Source: Desulfolinea sp964487745
Lineage (GTDB): Bacteria; Chloroflexota; Anaerolineae; Anaerolineales; Villigracilaceae
NCBI GenBank assembly: GCA_964487745.1
Contig: CAZASG010000015.1
Coordinates: 14,413 to 78,412, forward strand
Reading direction: 5' to 3'
DNA length: 64,000 bases
Shown one piece after another: positions 50,642 to 59,137 of the stretch (position 1 is the first letter of the stretch; each line of letters starts with the position of its first letter). A program made the position numbers and the translations under genes. The notes under the pieces were generated by a model, which was not told where the DNA came from, searched no databases, and saw only the letters and a list, made by a program, of their open reading frames with translations.

Positions 50642-52501
50642 ATGCCTTTCAACGAAGGTGAAAATGTAGGACCTTATCGGGTCATGGAAAAACTCGGTCA
50701 AGGCGGTATGGCAACGGTCTATAAAGCCTATCATGCCAGCCTGGATCGTTATGTGGCGCTCAAAGTGCTGCACCCCGCTTTTCTGGAAGATGAAAACTTC
50801 CTCGCTCGCTTCCAACGTGAAGCCCGCCTGGTCGCCAAGCTGGAACATCCCAATATCGTGCCTGTTTACGACTTCGCAGAACACGATGGACAGCCCTATC
50901 TGGTGATGAAATTCGTCGAGGGCGAAACGCTCAAAGCCCATCTGAATCGCGGCCGCCTGAGTGTGGATGAGATCTGGGGTGTTGTAGATGCCGTCGGCGC
51001 AGGTTTAGCCTATGCACACAAGCGAGGCGTTTTACATCGCGATATCAAACCCTCGAACGTCATTGTCTCCAACGACGGTGAAATGTATCTGGCGGATTTT
51101 GGTTTGGCACGGATCGCCGAGATGGGAGAATCAACTCTCTCCGGCGATATGATCATGGGCACGCCCCAATACATCTCGCCAGAACAAGCGATGGGTGTCA
51201 AAGACCTCGATGCAGGCACCGATATTTATTCCTTCGCCGTCATGCTCTACGAGATGGTCGTTGGACAGGTCCCCTTTAGTTCAGATACACCTTTTTCCAT
51301 TATTCACGATCATATTTATTCGCCGCTCCCGCTCCCCAAAACGATCAACCCGAACGTCCCCAACGAAGTTGAACGCGTTCTGCTAAAAGCCCTCGCAAAA
51401 GAACGTACCGATCGCTACACCGATATTGCAACCCTCGTACATGCCTTCAAGCAAGCCTGGGACGATGCAGGCGTGGATATGGCGGAAGTGACCATGACGG
51501 CTCCGATCCGCCGTACCCTTACAACAAAACCTGTCACTCCTCCACCTACAGCACCAGCGATATCAACTGGAGCAGCTACCGTTGCAAAAACTGACGCCGC
51601 CACCGTTGTACGAGATGATGATCCAGGCAGCCCTCCCGTTGAAAAGACAAAGATCGCAGAAAAACCTGAAAAGAAAAAACGCGCCATCTGGCCCTTTGCT
51701 GCTGCCGGGCTGCTCCTCCTGGTTGCCTGCTTCTTCGTCGTTTCTGCATTAGGAAAAGACGGTGTCTTCGACAATCTAGCTGAAGCCGATCCACAACAAA
51801 TTGAAGAGCCGCTTCCCAGCGAAGAAGAACCGCAAGAACCGGCTCCGCTACCTCCCGTCCCGCCCGAAGATTCATCTCCCGAGGTAATGGACGCCCGCAG
51901 ATACGTGGAAGAAAACCCAGATGACCCTTATGCTCATCTTGATCTAGCTCTTGCCATCCTTGATACATCGCTAGGTCAAAACCCACATGCCTATCAGCAA
52001 CTTAAAGAGGCCGCAGATCTTGCAGGGAATGATATCCAATTCTTTGAAGATGCCGGCTTTGAGCTCATGGATCGCGGGATCTGGACAGGCAGCGCGGCTA
52101 TGTTCTTGCGTGCGGTCAAGATCATGCAAGCCAACGGAGAAATCAACGACGATCTGATCTACTTCATGCACGAGACCTCCTACAAAGCCGCCAGCCAGCC
52201 AGAAATGCCCAATTTCCTGCCTTTCGACGAGATCGGTAAAGTTGATGAGCCCCTCAGCCTTGTTGTTGAAGCACGTCACACTTATTATCACGGCAACCCC
52301 GACGATGCCATCGCACTCCTAAACGAAGTCAAACGTATGAAGCCCGGCTTCCACGAAGCCCGCCTGCTTGAAGGTGAAATGCTCGCACGCGCCAAAGAAG
52401 CCGATAAAGCCCGTCGTATTTTTGAAACCATCCTTGCTGATCTCGATACCCCCGAATGGATCCGTGTCGAGGCTGACGAGGCATTAAGAAATCTTCCCTA
52501 G
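50642..52501 (+). CDS. Transmembrane Ser/Thr protein kinase with extracellular helical domain
   Basis: 619 residues. Kinase domain about 10-275 (glycine loop LGQGGMATVYKA, ALKVLHP, HRDIKPSN, DFGLARI, APE-like TPQYISPEQAMG). A Thr/Pro juxtamembrane linker leads to a single helix (IWPFAAAGLLLLVACFFVVSAL, about 346-370). The outside part (about 375-619) is acidic at first, then helical with TPR-like repeats. AAAGGATAG precedes the ATG. The gene lies between pgk and tpiA, 12 nt from tpiA, so it is probably co-transcribed with tpiA. A link between the kinase and metabolism is possible but unproven. Confidence 0.95.
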   Translation: MPFNEGENVGPYRVMEKLGQGGMATVYKAYHASLDRYVALKVLHPAFLEDENFLARFQREARLVAKLEHPNIVPVYDFAEHDGQPYLVMKFVEGETLKAHLNRGRLSVDEIWGVVDAVGAGLAYAHKRGVLHRDIKPSNVIVSNDGEMYLADFGLARIAEMGESTLSGDMIMGTPQYISPEQAMGVKDLDAGTDIYSFAVMLYEMVVGQVPFSSDTPFSIIHDHIYSPLPLPKTINPNVPNEVERVLLKALAKERTDRYTDIATLVHAFKQAWDDAGVDMAEVTMTAPIRRTLTTKPVTPPPTAPAISTGAATVAKTDAATVVRDDDPGSPPVEKTKIAEKPEKKKRAIWPFAAAGLLLLVACFFVVSALGKDGVFDNLAEADPQQIEEPLPSEEEPQEPAPLPPVPPEDSSPEVMDARRYVEENPDDPYAHLDLALAILDTSLGQNPHAYQQLKEAADLAGNDIQFFEDAGFELMDRGIWTGSAAMFLRAVKIMQANGEINDDLIYFMHETSYKAASQPEMPNFLPFDEIGKVDEPLSLVVEARHTYYHGNPDDAIALLNEVKRMKPGFHEARLLEGEMLARAKEADKARRIFETILADLDTPEWIRVEADEALRNLP

Positions 52502-52513
52502 GAGTAAAACGAA

Positions 52514-53269
52514 ATGCGTACCCCCATTGTCGCCGGAAACTGGAAAATGAATAAAACCGTCGCTGAAGCGCGCGAATTGGTTTCCGAGATTATCCCCCTT
52601 ATGAAAGAAATGAGCGATGTCAAAGTCGTTCTCTGTCCACCTGCCCCTGCCCTTCTGCCTGTCGCCGCTCTTCTGGAGGGAACACAGATCGGACTCGGCG
52701 CCCAAAATATGCACTGGGAAACCAGCGGAGCATACACAGGGGAACTTGCTCCCGCTATGGTGGCAGAATTCGGGCATTTTGTCATCCTCGGCCACTCCGA
52801 GCGCCGCGCCTATTTTGGTGAAAGCGATGAAACCGTGAACAAAAAAGTGCACGCTGCCCAGGCCAATGGGCTGACCCCCATCGTTTGTGTAGGCGAATCG
52901 CTTGAAGAAAACGAAGCAGGCCAAACGTCAGCGGTTGTTTCCCGTCAGATCAAGGACGGGCTGAAGGGTGTCAGCGCGGACCTCGTCATCGCCTACGAAC
53001 CGATCTGGGCGATCGGCACCGGTCGCGCCGCCACGGGCGGGATGGCAAATGAGACCATCAAGACCATCCGCACAATACTGGTGGAACTCTTCGGCAAAGA
53101 TGCAGCACAAAAAATCCGCATTCTCTATGGCGGCTCCGTGAAGGGTAGCAACGCCGCAGAATTCTTCTCACAAAGTGATATCGACGGCGCATTGGTCGGC
53201 GGCGCAGCCCTCAAAGCAGATGGCTTCGCCGAAATCGCCGCTGCCGCTCAAAACGAAGTTAGAAAATAA
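52514..53269 (+). CDS. tpiA: Triose-phosphate isomerase
   Basis: 251 residues. It interconverts dihydroxyacetone phosphate and glyceraldehyde-3-phosphate. The N-terminal lysine motif is VAGNWKMNKT, the catalytic histidine lies in VILGHSERR, the glutamate in AYEPIWAIGTG, and the phosphate-binding end is YGGSVKGSN...GALVGGAAL. AGGAG lies 8 nt before the ATG. It is 12 nt after the Ser/Thr kinase. Confidence 0.97.
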   Translation: MRTPIVAGNWKMNKTVAEARELVSEIIPLMKEMSDVKVVLCPPAPALLPVAALLEGTQIGLGAQNMHWETSGAYTGELAPAMVAEFGHFVILGHSERRAYFGESDETVNKKVHAAQANGLTPIVCVGESLEENEAGQTSAVVSRQIKDGLKGVSADLVIAYEPIWAIGTGRAATGGMANETIKTIRTILVELFGKDAAQKIRILYGGSVKGSNAAEFFSQSDIDGALVGGAALKADGFAEIAAAAQNEVRK

Positions 53270-53279
53270 TCTCTGAAAA

Positions 53280-54044
53280 TTGAATTTTCTCTCTCTTGAT
53301 GGCTTGATCTGGCTTTTGCTCATGCTCGTGCCGCTGCTTTTTTTGCAGCGCGCCTTGCATCGCGAGATTCAAGCCATTTTTTTAATCCTGACTCGGCGCC
53401 CTAATCTCACGATGGCGCTTTTTGCGCTACTTTTCTTCCCGGGTGTTTTGTTGCACGAACTAAGCCATTTCTTAATGGCAAAGATCCTCTTCGTCCCCAC
53501 TGGTGGATTTTCCCTCATTCCCCAAAGCATGCCTAATGGAACCCTACGTCTCGGCTATGTGGAGGTCTCAAAAACCGACTTTCTGCGTGATGCCCTGATC
53601 GGGATGGCCCCCCTCATTGCAGGTGGGGCCATCATCTCCTATGCAGCGATATTCCAACTCCAATTGCTGCCTCTCTGGGACGCTCTTCGCCAGGCAAATT
53701 TCTCTCTCTTTTGGACAGGCTTTCTAAGCCTGCCAACCATGCCCGATTTTTATCTTTGGTTCTACCTGACCTTTGCCGTCAGCAGCACCATGCTGCCTTC
53801 GGCATCTGATCGAAATGCCTGGCTGCCCCTCAGTGGTGCGATCATCCTATTGGTCGCCATCGCCATTTTGGCAGGCGCAGGCACATGGATGGCAGCACAT
53901 CTTGCTCCCCCACTCAATATCTTTCTGCGCTCCGTTGCTGTGATCTTTGGGTTGAGCGCAATCGTACATGGCGTATTGATCTTGCCTCTTTTGCTTATTC
54001 ATAAAGGAGTAGCCCGGCTAACGGGAATTGATATTGGCTCCTGA
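53280..54044 (+). CDS. Multi-helix membrane protein with an HELSH (zincin-like) motif
   Basis: 254 residues from a TTG at 53280, 10 nt after tpiA; the ribosome site is unclear. The protein is almost all hydrophobic (about six helices). HELSH in FFPGVLLHELSHFLMAK fits a membrane-embedded HExxH like that of site-2 (M50) proteases, but the NPDG/LDG second site is not evident. A similar HELSH occurs in small uncharacterised membrane families. It could be a protease or only resemble one. It is followed by a good terminator. Confidence 0.75.
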   Translation: MNFLSLDGLIWLLLMLVPLLFLQRALHREIQAIFLILTRRPNLTMALFALLFFPGVLLHELSHFLMAKILFVPTGGFSLIPQSMPNGTLRLGYVEVSKTDFLRDALIGMAPLIAGGAIISYAAIFQLQLLPLWDALRQANFSLFWTGFLSLPTMPDFYLWFYLTFAVSSTMLPSASDRNAWLPLSGAIILLVAIAILAGAGTWMAAHLAPPLNIFLRSVAVIFGLSAIVHGVLILPLLLIHKGVARLTGIDIGS

Positions 54045-54057
54045 GATCGATCTTGGA

Positions 54058-54090
54058 ATCAAAAAGCCTCCGTATGGAGGCTTTTTGATT
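54058..54090. terminator. Bidirectional intrinsic terminator
   Basis: Perfect hairpin ATCAAAAAGCCTCC / GGAGGCTTTTTGAT, ending the tpiA side and serving the convergent zinc-ribbon gene. Confidence 0.9.
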
Positions 54091-54130
54091 GAGAAGTTTC
54101 TTCACTTACTAGGGCTTGACAACGATTTCT

Positions 54131-54850
54131 CTAAAGGATCCGATTATCACGATTCCAACGTTTGATGGCATTCTCGATAAGCTTATAACGGGTTGCCTTT
54201 GGTGCAAGCTGGCGTTCATGTTCGATCAGGCGCTCTGCAACGGTACGATCATGCCCCACCTTTATCAGCAATTCTTCGTAGCGTTTTTGGCTTTCGACAA
54301 CGGGAGCAAAAAGATCATCGATCATGGCTTGACGGAGCATCTTGTCTGCGGCCCTGATGCCAAAAAAGCTGGAAACACCTATAACAACCAAGCCTAGAAC
54401 AGAGGGGATTTGCCATAAAAAGCGACTCCCGCCTTCCGTGAGAAAAACAAGGCTGCCCAGAAAAATACTAAAAAGGATCTGGCTCAGATTTCCAAAATTA
54501 TTTCTCTCCTGGCTGATGCGCTGATAAATAAATCCGCCTGCAAACCCGCCAACGGATAAGGTGCTTGTTGCCAGCAAGACGACAAAAACTTCTGTGGGAG
54601 ATTCTGTTATAGCAAAGCGGATCGGAAGGTAGATCAATAACCCAACGAAGGCAGTAATGAACCATCCAACAAAGATGGCGAAGGGCGTTCGCAGCGCGTT
54701 CTGGATATTCGTCAACGTTTCATTGTGAGGAGGCAAACTATCTTCAGGTTCATATACGTTCACCCCACAATTTGGGCAACGTGTAAGCGCAATGTGAAAT
54801 GTCTCACCGCAACGGGCGCATTCCAATTCGTTATAGTTTGGATCTGACAC
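54131..54850 (-). CDS. Zinc-ribbon membrane protein
   Basis: 239 residues with a GTG start at 54850, abutting the upp stop. A zinc ribbon (CARCGETF...CPNCGVN, residues 11-30) leads into three to four membrane helices (FAIFVGWFITAFVGLLIYL and others) and a basic helical tail with KRYEELLIKVGHDRTVAERLIEHE. No family name is recognised. Coupled to upp. Confidence 0.82.
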   Translation of the reverse strand: MSDPNYNELECARCGETFHIALTRCPNCGVNVYEPEDSLPPHNETLTNIQNALRTPFAIFVGWFITAFVGLLIYLPIRFAITESPTEVFVVLLATSTLSVGGFAGGFIYQRISQERNNFGNLSQILFSIFLGSLVFLTEGGSRFLWQIPSVLGLVVIGVSSFFGIRAADKMLRQAMIDDLFAPVVESQKRYEELLIKVGHDRTVAERLIEHERQLAPKATRYKLIENAIKRWNRDNRIL

Positions 54851-55477
54851 CTAAGCCGTCCCAAATTGTCGGTCGCCTGCATCGCCCAGACCGGGAACGA
54901 TATAACCGATCTCGTTCAGGTGGTCATCGATCGCAGCTAGATGGATGGGGACATCGGGATGTGCTTTTTGCATAACGTCGATCCCTTCGGGAGAAGCGAT
55001 CATTGCCACGAATTTGATCCGGCTCACGCCCCAACGCTTCACCACGTCTACAGTAGCAACTGCCGAACCTCCGGTAGCAAGCATCGGGTCAAGAATGAGG
55101 CAGACCGAAACCGTCGGTTCGATGGGCAGCTTGTTGTAATACTCCACGGGCTGCAAGGTCTCTTCATCCCGATATAATCCAATATGCCAAACTTCGGCTG
55201 AGGGCATCAATCCCCAAACTCCTTCTACCATCCCCAAACCGGCACGCAGGATCGGGACCAAACCGATCTTTTCTTTTAGCTCAAAGCCATCGGTCTCCGC
55301 CATAGGTGTCTCAACTGCTCTTGGGGTAATGAGTAGATCAGCCGTGGCTTCGTAGGCAAGTAGCGCCGAAATTTCACGCACCAGCTCACGAAATTTCTTT
55401 GGTTGGGTATTTTTATCTCGCAAGCGGGTCAGTTTATGGGCAACCAGGGGGTGTTGAGAAGGGTAAATATTTGACAT
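54851..55477 (-). CDS. upp: Uracil phosphoribosyltransferase
   Basis: 208 residues. It converts uracil and PRPP to UMP in pyrimidine salvage. The PRPP loop is CLILDPMLATGGSAVATVD, preceded by VPILRAGLGMVEG, and the uracil-binding end is YIVPGLGDAGDRQFG. GGAG lies 7 nt before the ATG (minus strand), and a TATAAT (minus strand, 55505-55510) gives a 20-nt leader. The zinc-ribbon gene follows directly. Confidence 0.97.
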   Translation of the reverse strand: MSNIYPSQHPLVAHKLTRLRDKNTQPKKFRELVREISALLAYEATADLLITPRAVETPMAETDGFELKEKIGLVPILRAGLGMVEGVWGLMPSAEVWHIGLYRDEETLQPVEYYNKLPIEPTVSVCLILDPMLATGGSAVATVDVVKRWGVSRIKFVAMIASPEGIDVMQKAHPDVPIHLAAIDDHLNEIGYIVPGLGDAGDRQFGTA

Positions 55478-55626
55478 AATTTTCTCCAGAAAAAGGATGC
55501 GCTCATTATAGCGGATGTTCAGTTTACAGATATGAAAGATGATCTCTTTTTATCTTGACCTATATATTGATTGATTGTACAGTACTTATATCGAAAGCCC
55601 CATATACTCGTGAAGGGAAGAAAGTT

Positions 55627-56847
55627 ATGGCCGCACATATTTTAGTCGTCGACGACAATGAACTCAATCTCAAACTTGCCACGAAGGTATTGGAAAAGGA
55701 AGGGCATAAAACTTCTACTGCCCTAAATGGTTTTGAAGCGCTGGCACAAGCAACGGATAATCCACCGGATCTGGCAATTCTGGACGTCATGATGCCCGAC
55801 ATGGATGGGTATGAGCTCTGCGCTCGAATGCGGGAAAATCCAAAGCTTAAGACTATCCCGATCATTATGCTTACCGCCTTGTCCAGTGTCGATGACCGCC
55901 TGAAAGCCTTCGATGTTGGTGCAGATGATTTTCTCTCAAAACCCTTTGTACCCGCCGAATTACAGGCACGAGTTAAGGTTTTACTGCGCCATCTCGAAGT
56001 CCGCGAAGAAAATCTTGAAGAACGTTTGGCATACAAATTAGCCGTCTTCTCCTTGCGCGGCGGGATTGGCGTTTCCACATTGGCAACAAATATTGCGGCA
56101 GGTATGACTCAATTATGGGGAGAAGAATCTGTTCTCATGGATATGGCGTTAATGAACGGACAAAGTGCGCTCATGTTTGATCTGCCTATGCGTAATACCT
56201 GGGATGATCTGGCTTCCATCCCCGCCGCTGAAATGGATGCAGAACTGCTCGAACAGGTCATGCTGCGTCATAATAGCGGAACGCGTGTACTGGCTGCCCC
56301 GCGCAGCGCGATCAATGCAGACATGATCACCGACGACAAAGTCAAACGCGTGATCGAACTCCTGGAAACGCGCTACCCTTATCTGATCTTTGATCTGCCC
56401 CACGACTTTTCCCCGACAACCCTCGCCGCACTGGATGCCGCTGACAAGATCCTGCTGGTGCTTTCGCCCGAGATGGCATCCGTCCGCTCGGCAAGTATGG
56501 CGCTCAGCGTCTTTGAAGAATTGGGATATTCTAAAAACAAAGTGGAACTCGTGCTTAATTGGAATTTCCAGAGCCAGGGCTTGCCGCGTGGTGAAGTCGA
56601 GGCGGCTCTCAAACGCAAATTACCCATTGTCATCCCCTATGTTGCAGATGCGATCGTCTCCGCCATTACGATGGGGAAACCGCCCATCATTGAAGCACCG
56701 GAAACACCACTAGGTGCATTACTCGAAGACTTGGTCTACTACTGGAGCGACCCTGACCAAAAACAGAAAAAGCCTGCTAAACCAACAGAAACCTGGCAGC
56801 GCATAGCAGAACGCGCTCGCAAACGCGCAAAAGCAGCATCCAAATAA
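55627..56847 (+). CDS. CpaE-like pilus-assembly protein: receiver domain plus MinD/ParA-type ATPase
   Basis: 406 residues from the ATG at 55627 (AAGGGAAG upstream). Receiver domain about 1-125 with the acidic pocket VDDNE, phospho-acceptor in AILDVMMPDMDGYE, and K in LSKPF. From about residue 137 comes a MinD/CpaE fold; its Walker A region is LRGGIGVSTLATNIA, with the signature KGGxGK lysines replaced (R and V). CpaE proteins position Flp pili and often have such altered loops. It is followed by the Flp-type pilin gene, so a pilus role is well supported. Confidence 0.9.
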   Translation: MAAHILVVDDNELNLKLATKVLEKEGHKTSTALNGFEALAQATDNPPDLAILDVMMPDMDGYELCARMRENPKLKTIPIIMLTALSSVDDRLKAFDVGADDFLSKPFVPAELQARVKVLLRHLEVREENLEERLAYKLAVFSLRGGIGVSTLATNIAAGMTQLWGEESVLMDMALMNGQSALMFDLPMRNTWDDLASIPAAEMDAELLEQVMLRHNSGTRVLAAPRSAINADMITDDKVKRVIELLETRYPYLIFDLPHDFSPTTLAALDAADKILLVLSPEMASVRSASMALSVFEELGYSKNKVELVLNWNFQSQGLPRGEVEAALKRKLPIVIPYVADAIVSAITMGKPPIIEAPETPLGALLEDLVYYWSDPDQKQKKPAKPTETWQRIAERARKRAKAASK

Positions 56848-56863
56848 AACAGGAGATATTTCT

Positions 56864-57598
56864 ATGAAAAATTTGCAGTCTCAAAAATATATGCAAGGGC
56901 AGGGCCTGGTGGAATATGCCCTTATCGCTGCCCTGGTGATTGTAAGCGTTGTTGGCATCTTGCGAATTACCGGATACAGCGTGCGGGATGTGTACTGTGC
57001 GGCGGCAACAGGTTTGGGTGCTGAAGGTGGCGCTTGTGCGGAGAAGCAAGTTTACTGCGAGGACGATTTCGCTAATCTCGATGACTGGGAAACGAACTGG
57101 GGTACTTTCACCAATCCCGATGGCAAGATCTGCACATCCGGTTGGGCAAAGAACTATAGCAAATGCTCACAGGATATGGCAAATATGGAAGATTACACCG
57201 TCACCGTTAGCGGCGCAGAACTCACACGCGGAAATGGCTATGGCGTTTTCTTCCGTGGCACGAAATTGGATGGGCGTACAGAGGGCTATATCATCCAATA
57301 TGATCCGGGTTGGCGCGGTGGCGCAATTATCATGCGCAAATGGGTGAATGGACGCGAGTTGCCTCCCTTTGCCGAAAAACGTTTGCCCGGTTTCGACTGG
57401 TACAGTGAATCACATGAATTGAAGATTGATGTGCAGGGCAATACTTTTACCGCCTATCTGAATGGCGAGGAGATTCTCGTGGGGCAGGATGATACCTACT
57501 CAGAAGGCGGGGTCGGCTTACGTTCCTGGAATGGAACGAATATCTGCGTAGACGATATCTCTGTTAGCGAATATTCAGAAAATGAAGGAGGTCAGTAA
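56864..57598 (+). CDS. Flp-type pilin N-terminus fused to a lectin-like (DUF1080-type) domain
   Basis: 244 residues. Residues 11-40 match the Flp/type IVb pilin segment GQGLVEYALIAALVIVSVVG, with the prepilin-peptidase site before GLVEYALI and the +5 Glu. Instead of ending near 60 residues it continues with a Cys-containing stretch and a beta-rich domain (about 70-240) with FFRGTKLDGRTEGYIIQYD, KIDVQGNTFTAYLNGEEIL and GGVGLRSWNG, reminiscent of DUF1080/concanavalin-like folds. The product could be a pilin with an adhesin or glycan-binding tip. It overlaps the next gene by 1 nt (TAATG). Confidence 0.85.
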   Translation: MKNLQSQKYMQGQGLVEYALIAALVIVSVVGILRITGYSVRDVYCAAATGLGAEGGACAEKQVYCEDDFANLDDWETNWGTFTNPDGKICTSGWAKNYSKCSQDMANMEDYTVTVSGAELTRGNGYGVFFRGTKLDGRTEGYIIQYDPGWRGGAIIMRKWVNGRELPPFAEKRLPGFDWYSESHELKIDVQGNTFTAYLNGEEILVGQDDTYSEGGVGLRSWNGTNICVDDISVSEYSENEGGQ

Positions 57599-58035
57599 TG
57601 GCTTTTGAAAAATCCCCTTCTCTCGAAGAATTTGAAGATGGCATTCCACAAAAGCTTTCTGACCCATCTGCACGAAGAAAACGGATCCGGATGCTGGCGC
57701 TGCTGGTGATCGGCTTGCTGCTGGTTTTTCTGGCGATCTCCTTTGCCCAGAGTGACGCATCGGCATTGTTGGCAGGGAAAGGCAGTGTGAGCGGACGTGC
57801 GCTGGACGATAACGGGCAGCCTTTTCAGGGATATGCCTTTATCGTCGGCACAGATATAGAAGGTGTGACGGCTGAAGATGGCACCTTTCTTGTAGATGGT
57901 GTTCCGGCTGGTACACGGACCCTGGTGCTGGCAAACGAATATACGGGCTATGAATTCCCCATTGTGGTGACCGCGGGTGAGACGGTTGACATTGGCGATA
58001 TTCAATTCACCACCACAGCAATACCGGAGGAGTAA
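57598..58035 (+). CDS. Membrane-anchored carboxypeptidase-regulatory-like domain protein
   Basis: 145 residues. A cytoplasmic N-terminus, one helix (MLALLVIGLLLVFLAISF, about 32-50) and an exposed beta domain (GSVSGRALDDNGQPFQGY...EDGTFLVDGVPAGTRTLVL) of the CarboxypepD_reg/transthyretin-like type. Start at the overlapping TAATG. It is part of the pilus cluster by position and is followed by a terminator. Confidence 0.85.
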   Translation: MAFEKSPSLEEFEDGIPQKLSDPSARRKRIRMLALLVIGLLLVFLAISFAQSDASALLAGKGSVSGRALDDNGQPFQGYAFIVGTDIEGVTAEDGTFLVDGVPAGTRTLVLANEYTGYEFPIVVTAGETVDIGDIQFTTTAIPEE

Positions 58036-58056
58036 AAGAGATACGATTGATTTGAA

Positions 58057-58090
58057 AAGAGAGTGAGCGCAAATCTCACTCTCTTTTTTC
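58057..58090 (+). terminator. Intrinsic terminator of the pilus cluster
   Basis: AGAGAGTGAG / CTCACTCTCT hairpin and TTTTTTC. Confidence 0.9.
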
Positions 58091-58124
58091 TAGTCGCGTA
58101 TAATGGTGGGAATAAATCTCAGGA

Positions 58125-58220
58125 TGTCATTGCGAGACCTGCGCAGCAGGTCGTACCCATAGGGCACTTTGGCAATCTCTAAACCAATCAGGAGATTGCG
58201 TCGCTTCGCTCGCAATGACA
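58125..58220. repeat. TGTCATTGCGAG inverted repeat
   Basis: TGTCATTGCGAG at 58125 pairs with CTCGCAATGACA ending at 58220; inner arms GGCAATCTC / GAGATTGC also match. It is like a widespread bacterial intergenic palindrome. It reaches into the possible start region of the thioesterase gene. Confidence 0.85.
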
Positions 58221-58232
58221 CAAAACAACAGC

Positions 58233-58685
58233 ATGACAAAACTCTTCACCCCTCCCGACCCAAACTACGAGACCCGCATCCGCGAGAGCTTCGTGGAGCA
58301 GAGCGCAATGCAAACCATCGGCGCGACGCTCGGCTCCGTCCGCCCCGGCGAAGTACATATCGACCTGCCCTACAGCGACCACATCACGCAGCAGGACGGC
58401 TTCCTCCACGCCGGGATTGTGACCACCATCGTTGACTCGGCTTGCGGATACGCCGCCTTCACCCTTATGCCTGCCAACAGCAGGGTCTTGAGCATCGAGT
58501 TCAAAGTCAATTTGATGTCGCCCGCCATCGGCGAGCATTTCGTCGCCATCGGCAAAGTCATCAAGCCCGGGCGGACGATCACGGTCTGCTCAGGGGAGGT
58601 CTTGGCATATCAAGGCGAGGAGAGTAAACTTGTCGCGATCATGCAGGCGACGATGATTCGAATAGATGAGCAAAGAAGTTCCTGA
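58233..58685 (+). CDS. PaaI-family hotdog thioesterase
   Basis: 150 residues from the ATG at 58233 (an ATG at 58215 lies inside the repeat). Hotdog fold of the PaaI type: QDGFLHAGIVTTIVDSACGY (with the HxG motif HAG where many have HGG) and KVIKPGRTITVCSGEVLAY. It hydrolyses acyl- or aryl-CoA esters; substrate unknown. It may be expressed from a TATAAT at 58100-58105. Confidence 0.88.
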   Translation: MTKLFTPPDPNYETRIRESFVEQSAMQTIGATLGSVRPGEVHIDLPYSDHITQQDGFLHAGIVTTIVDSACGYAAFTLMPANSRVLSIEFKVNLMSPAIGEHFVAIGKVIKPGRTITVCSGEVLAYQGEESKLVAIMQATMIRIDEQRSS

Positions 58686-58767
58686 GCGGAGCGAAGCGCA
58701 GTCGAAGGACGGAGTTTTGGGAAAATCGCTCTTCGACTGCGCCGATGCTTTGCATCGCCTCCGCTCA
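58684..58767. repeat. GAGCGGAG...CGCAGTCGAAG inverted repeat
   Basis: GAGCGGAG and CGCAGTCGAAG at the left return as CTTCGACTGCG and CCTCCGCTC at the right; an internal GCGATGC...GCATCGC hairpin is present. It starts at the thioesterase stop and fills the gap to the YdeI gene. Confidence 0.8.
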
Positions 58768-58783
58768 GAGACTGAGAGATAAA

Positions 58784-59125
58784 ATGGACATCTTTTTCAT
58801 GCTCGAGCTAAACCACCCTGAAGAATTCCGTCAATGGCTGGACGAAAACCACGAAACGGAAACAGAAATCTGGTTGACATTCTTCAAAAAGGATTCAGGC
58901 AAGCAAACCCTGAGTATCGCTCAAGCCGTCGAAGAAGCCCTCTGCTACGGCTGGATACAGAGCCGTTTAAAACCCCTCGATGCCGAACGTTTCGCCGTCC
59001 GCTTTTCGCCACGGCGGGAGGGCAGCAGTTGGTCACCAGCCAACGTCAAACGTGCCCGCAGGTTGATCGAAGAAGGTAGAATGACGGAAGCCGGGCTGGC
59101 AAAGTTGCCGCCTGAGTTTTTATGA
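58784..59125 (+). CDS. YdeI/OmdA-like protein, C-terminally shortened
   Basis: 113 residues from the ATG at 58784. The block ETEIWLTFFKKDSGKQTLSI, EEALCYGWIQSRLKPLD, RFSPRREGSSWSPANVKRA and LIEEGRMTEAGL is the conserved YdeI/OmdA-associated domain. Relatives are usually near 190 residues and continue past this point, whereas this one stops at PPEFL. The lost tail coincides with a palindrome-rich insertion and a second degenerate copy of the last 18 codons at 59271-59324. The gene may be truncated and non-functional, or a short form. Confidence 0.78.
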   Translation: MDIFFMLELNHPEEFRQWLDENHETETEIWLTFFKKDSGKQTLSIAQAVEEALCYGWIQSRLKPLDAERFAVRFSPRREGSSWSPANVKRARRLIEEGRMTEAGLAKLPPEFL

Positions 59126-59137
59126 TAATCAGAACCA

